Below, in pieces: positions 8,421-13,234 of a stretch of 13,234 bases of DNA. Under the pieces are notes generated by a model. That model was not told the DNA's origin, searched no databases, and was given only the letters and a program-made list of their open reading frames with translations. Every line of letters begins with the position of its first letter. The stretch's first letter is position 1. The position numbers were made by a program, and so were the translations under genes. This stretch comes from Acanthamoeba lenticulata (Eukaryota > Discosea > Longamoebia > Acanthamoebidae), in assembly GCA_002179805.1 (NCBI GenBank), contig NAVB01002460.1, positions 1 through 13,234 on the forward strand, read 5' to 3'.

Positions 8421-8634
8421 GTTGGATACGCAGTCTGATTCAACCTCTTTACGTCAAGAATTGAAGAACTTTGCGGTTGAGTCGTTGATGGGCGTCCCTG
8501 TCGTCGTGGCGCCACACCCCCTTGCTACTCTAGGAAACACTTTTTTGGTGACCTTTCGTCGGCTTTAACTCAAACAACTGCTGACGTCAGCATCGTTTGT
8601 GTAATTACCGGCACGCCATGTTACCTCAAGCAAG
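8421..8634. promoter_or_regulatory. Divergent promoter, glycosyltransferase / DUF6817-like gene
   Basis: This 214 bp interval between two divergent ATGs must carry both promoters. Its standout element is the 14-bp palindrome at 8579-8592. No TATA box is evident on either strand. Confidence 0.6.
8579..8592. promoter_or_regulatory. Perfect palindrome TGCTGACGTCAGCA (CRE/C-MARE-type bZIP site)
   Basis: The 14 bases equal their own reverse complement. The core TGACGTCA is the cAMP-response element bound by ATF/CREB-type bZIP dimers, and the full 14-mer equals the CRE-type Maf recognition element consensus of animals. It lies 42 bp before the plus-strand ATG and 158 bp before the minus-strand ATG. 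The site is seen directly; binding by an amoebal bZIP factor is inference. Confidence 0.65.
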
Positions 8635-8677
8635 ATGGAGAAGGGAGAGGGGCCCGTATTCGAAACAAGGGAGCTAG
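8618..8677 (+). other. Possible overlapping upstream ORF
   Basis: An ATG at 8618 opens a 19-codon frame ending TAG at 8675-8677. It is out of frame with the main ATG at 8635 and overlaps it. If transcription starts upstream of 8618, this uORF could lower translation of the main protein. Both ATGs lie within 57 bp of the palindrome, so the transcript may begin after it. Confidence 0.25.
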
Positions 8678-10315
8678 TACCTGAGCACGCTCGCTTTCTT
8701 TTATCAGAGGAATTCTCTCAATGTGACCCTCAGCTCCCAGGTGACCTTGTCCTCCCTCTGTGCTGCGGTCAGTCTGATCTCTGAAGATTATGCACACAGC
8801 ACTGCTCGAGCAACTGGGCCGGCACGGAGCAAGTGAGTGTTGGCATAAGCACGGCACGTTCAAGCAGCACTTGTTTGGCGTCTGGCGTATCCTTTACCTG
8901 TGGAAGCAGAGCCAAGCGGTACACGTGCCTCGTGGGCAGAGTGGGTGATGCAAACTCACTTGTGCCTTGCTCAGGTGTGTCGGTGCGGACTTTACCATAG
9001 TGCCTACTCAAACAGCTACGTCAATTTGGCCATCTTCAAGCCCGACACGGGGAGGGACGCAGTACGCCAGGCAGTGGGCAAGGAGGCCGAGGGCCTGGTT
9101 CGTTTTGCCCTCCCCTCACGTTGCCCTTCTCACGGTTTAACGTTGTGTGGTTCATGTTAGATTCACTTCTTCTGCACTATTCCGCGCCAAGAGCTCATCT
9201 TCAACCACATCTTGCCCCTCTACCCCGACAAGCCGATACCAAAGGCAACCACGCATTTTGCTCCATTGCCATCCCTGGCATGCCTTCTCACTTCCTCTCC
9301 CCCTCCCTCTTTGATGGTTAGGAAGGTGTGGAGGTGAGGCACATTCACAACAAAGACCTCATGATCCGCGTCTCTCCCAAGCTCATGAAGCTGTCCTTAG
9401 TCCTCACCATTGCAGACTTTTGTGTACTTACCCACAGCCGTTGCGCAACCTTGTTCGAAGTTGTCTCGCTAACCAAGCACCACAGGACCAGTGGTATGGT
9501 TGGCAAGACCTTCTCTTCGCCAATGAGGGCGGTCTTACCATGTCAGGTGACAATCCTGCCACTTTATGGCCCTCTTCTGGCAAGCCCGGTACGGCCATGC
9601 CCGCTTGAGCTCTTCATCAGCACCTCCCAGTTGATGCAAGCGCACTGTAGGACTCTGGATGAGCCGGCTCTCGCACATGGCCGTACTCAGCAAAAGGATC
9701 CATGAATTGGAGCCTGATGGTGACCCTCTCCCGCCTATCTTCAATAATTGCACAACGGCGTTGGCACCAGAGGCGGAGCAAGAAGCGCTGTACGTACCCG
9801 ACTACTTGCATGATCAGTCCCCACCCCAAGACGTGACTTATTCCACCTACCGCAGGAACTTGTATTGGAACGTCATCCTGCACAAGACCGAGAAGGAGAA
9901 GCACGAAGAGGCAGCAGAGGACTTGCGCAAGGCCATTACGTTGAATCCCTTCCTCGCTGAGCCGCGCATCATGTTGGCGCAAATCTACAATGTTGCTGGC
10001 CGCCACAAGGAGGCTGAAGAGCAAGCACAGGTTCTAAGACCAGAGTCCATTTGCTCTGCCAATACGCCAAGCTGACTTTGGAGTGTGATGAACAGGAGGC
10101 ATTGCGGCTGTTGTTCGAGTGGGGAACCGCGTGGGACAAGGTACATGTCGCCATTTTCAGGCGCGGTCAGCACCGACACTCTAACCCAACTTCCTCCTTT
10201 CCAGCGCGTGGCGTGGGAGGGTTGGATCGCCTGGGCGAGGATTAACGTCCTCAAGGCGAGACAACGCGAGTGGCCTACCACGGCCTTTGGGATCATTAAC
10301 CTGGGCCTGGTTTGA
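8635..10315 (+). CDS. DUF6817-like protein with C-terminal TPR-like helices
   Basis: Nine exons (8635-8740, 8800-8918, 8975-9097, 9161-9244, 9322-9423, 9486-9588, 9651-10030, 10096-10140, 10205-10315) give 390 residues in phase. The N-terminal domain carries GRHGASECWHKHGTF (42-56), QHLFGVWRIL (58-67), CRCGLYHSAYSNSYVNLAIF (77-96) and FFCTIPRQELI. This matches what I remember of the plant/protist DUF6817 family. The conserved His residues (44, 51, 53, 59, 83) suggest a metal site but no function is known to me. VRHIHNKDLMIRVSPKLM and ADFCDQWYGWQDLLF follow. Residues about 297-339 look like a TPR helix pair (EEAAEDLRKAITLNP...AGRHKEAEEQ). The C terminus WEGWIAWARI...GIINLGLV is well formed. 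Intron 9245-9321 has GC-AG ends. An AATAAA follows the stop by 12 bp. Confidence 0.83.
9245..9321 (+). other. Probable GC-AG intron
   Basis: Exon 4 ends CCAAAG and the intron begins GCAACC. No GT occurs between the conserved end of exon 4 and the acceptor region (GGTTAG at 9316-9321) except one five bases before the AG. GC-AG ends keep phase 0 and join PDKPIPK to EGVEVRHIHNKD. Confidence 0.6.
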
Positions 10316-10327
10316 TCACCAGGACCA

Positions 10328-10333
10328 AATAAA
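10328..10333 (+). terminator. Polyadenylation signal AATAAA
   Basis: A canonical AATAAA lies 12 bp after the TGA of the DUF6817-like gene, close enough to imply a very short 3' UTR. Confidence 0.5.
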
Positions 10334-10552
10334 CAAGCCGGGCTTTTTCCGGGCATGCCGCGCGCCTGCTGGAAAAGGAGAGCCTAACGGCAGCAAGAAG
10401 AGAGTCCCTTGCCCGAGAGACTTATTGCCAGCCGAGGCTGCAGGTTACTCTCTCTTCTACACCCTTTCTACTCCACAAAGACTTGTTCTCTCTGCCTATA
10501 GGTGCTGTATCAGCCGTTTTGGCGCCATAACTTGGGCAACATCCCTCCCGAG
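10334..10552 (+). promoter_or_regulatory. Promoter / 5' leader of the RhoGEF gene
   Basis: This 219 bp stretch separates two tandem plus-strand genes. A likely 5' UTR intron is visible at 10444-10501 (GCAG before GTTACT, pyrimidine-rich body, TATAG end). After it the main frame is already open before the ATG at 10553, so an additional coding exon upstream cannot be excluded, but no in-frame ATG was found. Confidence 0.4.
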
Positions 10553-13234
10553 ATGGAACGAACTGCTGTCAATAACTCTCTTTCTCGCCTGAGTGAAGGG
10601 GAGGCTGGTTCCCGATCTAACTCCACATGTGGATTTTTCGAACCACACGAGTGGAAGCCCTCCGTCTGTCGCAACTGCTTCAGTTCTCTTCTCGCCCACG
10701 AACTCCAGGAGAGCGTCTCTTCAGTCTCCCCACGCCTTCCTGCGCGACGGCAGACGAAAACGATCCGTGTGCCTCACTTCGAGACGTTCGAGTACAAGCT
10801 GCGCACCGAGGGTCCGCAGGCCGAAGTCGCTGTCCACAGCAAACCTGCAACATGTAACTTGACGCCAGGCCAACCGACGACCAACAGCGGCGCCACCAGC
10901 CAGAAGAGCAGCAAGGAAGACGAGCTTGCCCACGCAACCGTTCTTGAGGAGCTCACATCTGATAGCGATGATGACTACACCGATGAAACAGAGGAAGAGC
11001 AAGTGCGTCCACAAAGGTCAGAGGCCCCCGAACAACAGGGTGAAGAGGACGAGGAGGAAGACGGATCAAACGTGGAGGAAAAGCCACAAGCAACGGAAGA
11101 ACCTGTGGAAGAGCGGTTGACAGAAGCACTAGAGCTTATCAAGCGATTGCGAGCCAAGATTACCCGCAAGAATGAGCGTTGGAAGGAAGCCGAAGAGGTG
11201 CGACGCACGCTTCGAGAGCGAATGGACGAGCTGCTACAGGAAGCAGCCGAGAGCCTTGCCGAACAGAAGCGGCTGTGCGAAGAGCAAGCGCAGGCCTGGG
11301 CACGTGAGAAGGAGTTCTGGGTCCAAGAAACCACCAAGGCCCAGAAGACCGTGTCTCAACTGAGAAGCTCGGTGCTGATTCAGGTACCACAGCCTGTCCG
11401 CCTTTAGCTGAAGGTTTTCATCGTTGACACGCTTCTTCTGCTCCAGCAAAAGGAACTACAGCAAACATTAGCGAAGCTGAGCTCCGAGTCGCAAGAGCTG
11501 AAGCCTGTCCCAGAGCCCGTCAAGCCAGCGGCGGTGCGTATCTTCTTTTTTGTGTTGATTTATAAATATTCGAATTATTTAGGATCATTTATTTATTTCA
11601 CAACTCACAAACAGCACTACACGCAGACTTATGACGACGCTCAAGTGCGCAAGTGCCAGTCCATCGTGCGCAATTGGTTGGTCAGAAAGCGTGGCACCCG
11701 CCTCATCTCTCTCGGTATCCGCCTCATCTCTCTCGATCTTCCTATGAGCGAAACTCACACACGTCCAACCCCACAGTGCGAGCGTTTTCGGTGTCGCCAC
11801 ACGCCAAAACGCAGAGGCGACGCTTCGCCACGATCCGCGAGTTCATCCAGTCGGAGCGCAACTATGTAGAAATGATGCAGCATGCGATCGAGGTGCTCAA
11901 GCAACGCTTCTTCCTTGCTCTTGCTCTTCAAGTAGTGGATCTGACGCAATGTTGTACTACCCTGCACAGCACTATATGATGAAGCTGCGCGACAAAGCAG
12001 CTTTTGAAGCCCACACGTTCACCTCAGACGATGTGGACAACCTGTTCAACAACATGGAGATCTTGACGATCATCTCGCAGCAGTTCCTCCATTCCATGGA
12101 GCAGCGCTTCTTGAGCATGGACAAGTTCACCTGTTACGGCGAGATCATTCTCAAGTACGTTGCCTTGTCTTCCTCTTCACACCAACGTTCTACTGCTCGA
12201 TGGGGCCTGACCTGAAGTTGCCCTCGGAACAGGTTCCTGCAGTTGCTGCCCCTCTACTCTGTCTACTACCGCAAGTACGACGAGACCAACGAGCTGCTGC
12301 TCAAACTGAGCGAGAACGAGGAGTTCACGCAAGCTGTCGAGGTGCGCGCTGCTCCTCCTCTTCCCCCAACGGTTCCATAACAGCCCAAGCTTATTGACAA
12401 GTTGCTGCGATGAACAGGAGCTTCAAAAGACTTCGACATACAATTCCATGCTCGCCCTCAAGGTCTATCTGTACAGGCCATGCCAACGGATTCCACAGTA
12501 CAGCATGCTGCTCAAGCAGCTTCTCACCTACACCCCAGGTACCCAGAGGGCCTCTTCTCTTGGGGATGGCCAACCGAAGCTGACACACATGGTCTGATGG
12601 CAGGCGAGCACGTGGACTACATGAACATCCTTACGGCGGCTGATCGAGTCCAAACCATCCTGTCGCTCCTCAATCGGCGCACACAGGTCGAGCAGTCCAA
12701 GCGGAAGACTATGGAGGTTCAGAACAAGCTCATCGGTACGTCACCATGGGGAGAGAGGGCTGTCAAGGGGAAGCTGTCCTGTTGAGCACACTCACCTCAC
12801 CGCGCCGCGCCGTTCTCGCAGGTTACGACAAGTCGCTCACAGACGACAAGTCCCGCCAGTTCGTGGAGGAAGACGAGTGGCTTCTGCTGCGCAACGTCCA
12901 GACCGACCCGAACAACACCAGGAAGCTCGCCAACACTAAAAAGTAATGCTCCCTCAACCTAAACGACCGCGCTCTTTGCGGCACATCTCATGGTCGCCTG
13001 TACCCGTCAGGTTGCGATCGCTCGTGTGGCGGGGCACGTCAGACAACCTCAAGTACTCGCAAACTGTATCACCACAGGGCACCGTCAAGGTGCGGTCGGT
13101 CCACGTCTTCGTGTTCTCCGACACGCTGCTGTACAGTCCTCCTCTCTCTCCCCCCCCCCCCCAAGGCCTGGGACCGAGCTAACGTTCGTGTGTCCTCACC
13201 TCGACCAGGTTCACCAAGCTGCTTGGGAACGGGA
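10553..13234 (+). CDS. RhoGEF (DH-PH) protein with zinc-knuckle-like, acidic, coiled-coil and IQ-like N terminus; 3' end missing
   Basis: Exons: 10553-11383, 11447-11533, 11615-11714, 11777-11892, 11970-12154, 12233-12341, 12418-12538, 12604-12735, 12822-12942, 13011-13130 and 13209 to beyond the edge; about 649 residues are visible, in phase. Order: a C26-x5-H-x6-C-x2-C42 knuckle (CGFFEPHEWKPSVCRNC); an acidic stretch (about 131-187); a charged coiled coil (189-306); an IQ-like helix KCQSIVRNWLVRKR; the DH domain (about 355-545) from FATIREFIQSERNYVEMM through FLQLLPLYSVYYRKY to LYRPCQRIPQYSMLLKQLL; and the PH start (EDEWLLLRNV, VHVFVFSDTLLFTKLLGNG). DH-PH proteins load GTP on Rho-family GTPases to drive actin remodelling. 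The IQ-like helix suggests calmodulin or light-chain binding, by inference. The ATG at 10553 follows an open stretch, so the start is not certain. Confidence 0.9.
11534..11614 (+). other. AT-rich intron in the RhoGEF gene
   Basis: This 81 bp intron (GTGCGT...AACAG) contains runs such as TTTATAAATATTCG and ATTTATTTATTTC, far richer in A/T than every other intron here. It separates the coiled coil from the IQ-like helix. Confidence 0.75.
11698..11735 (+). repeat. 21-bp tandem duplication straddling a 5' splice site
   Basis: The 17-mer CCGCCTCATCTCTCTCG occurs at 11698-11714 and again at 11719-11735, separated by GTAT, so the unit has period 21. The first copy is the end of RhoGEF exon 3 and the second lies inside the intron that starts at 11715. 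Confidence 0.8.
13150..13162 (+). repeat. C13 homopolymer in the last visible RhoGEF intron
   Basis: Thirteen C follow a CT-repeat inside intron 13131-13208. A GAGCTAACG branch-like motif lies about 30 bp further on, before CCAG. Confidence 0.8.

Noticed and set aside
10353..10386. ATG at 10353 as RhoGEF start
   Set aside because: Its frame stops after ten codons and no phase-consistent splice reaches the main exon.
10680..11390. Several antisense open frames across the RhoGEF coiled-coil exon
   Set aside because: Ser/Arg-rich antisense frames are the expected shadow of Glu/Lys-rich GC coding sequence.
1..13234. CRISPR array, transposon or viral insertion
   Set aside because: No regularly spaced repeats, terminal inverted repeats, transposase, integrase or capsid-like frames were seen.

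Overview
The window looks like nuclear DNA of an intron-dense, GC-rich protist. An Acanthamoeba-like amoebozoan is the best guess, though this is inference from gene style and not from a search. Genes are tightly packed on both strands and cut by many short introns of about 43-111 bp (one model needs a 33 bp intron). Donors are often GTACG or GTGCG, and many introns carry a CTAAC or CTGAC branch-point-like motif shortly before AG. Exon boundaries were worked out by hand so that reading phases agree across every junction and conserved motifs are rebuilt.

Layout: (1) 1-795, plus strand: pyrimidine-rich leader or intron, then the 3' part of a small protein with a Cys/His patch, a nuclear-localisation-like basic stretch and a long Asn/Glu/Arg-rich zipper. 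(2) 926-2610, minus strand: a RING protein resembling the Zip3/RNF212/HEI10 meiotic E3 family. (3) 2858-3786, minus strand: a GNAT N-acetyltransferase. (4) 3893-5242, plus strand, divergent from the GNAT gene: a DAGAT/TMEM68-like acyltransferase. (5) 5243-6132: an intergenic gap between convergent genes, with three perfect hairpins and uncertain ORF fragments. (6) 6133-8420, minus strand: a 12-exon type II membrane glycosyltransferase. (7) 8635-10315, plus strand, divergent from (6): a protein matching my memory of the plant/protist DUF6817 family with C-terminal TPR-like helices. (8) 10553 to the window end, plus strand: a RhoGEF (DH-PH) protein with an unusual N terminus, cut by the window edge.

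The genes do not form a pathway. They are ordinary eukaryotic neighbours: lipid acylation, protein or small-molecule acetylation, Golgi-type glycosylation, meiosis/E3 signalling and Rho GTPase activation. The clearest regulatory element is a perfect 14-bp palindrome containing TGACGTCA in the divergent promoter between (6) and (7). The most interesting single gene is the RING protein with a substituted zinc ligand. I found no rRNA, tRNA, CRISPR array or transposon.
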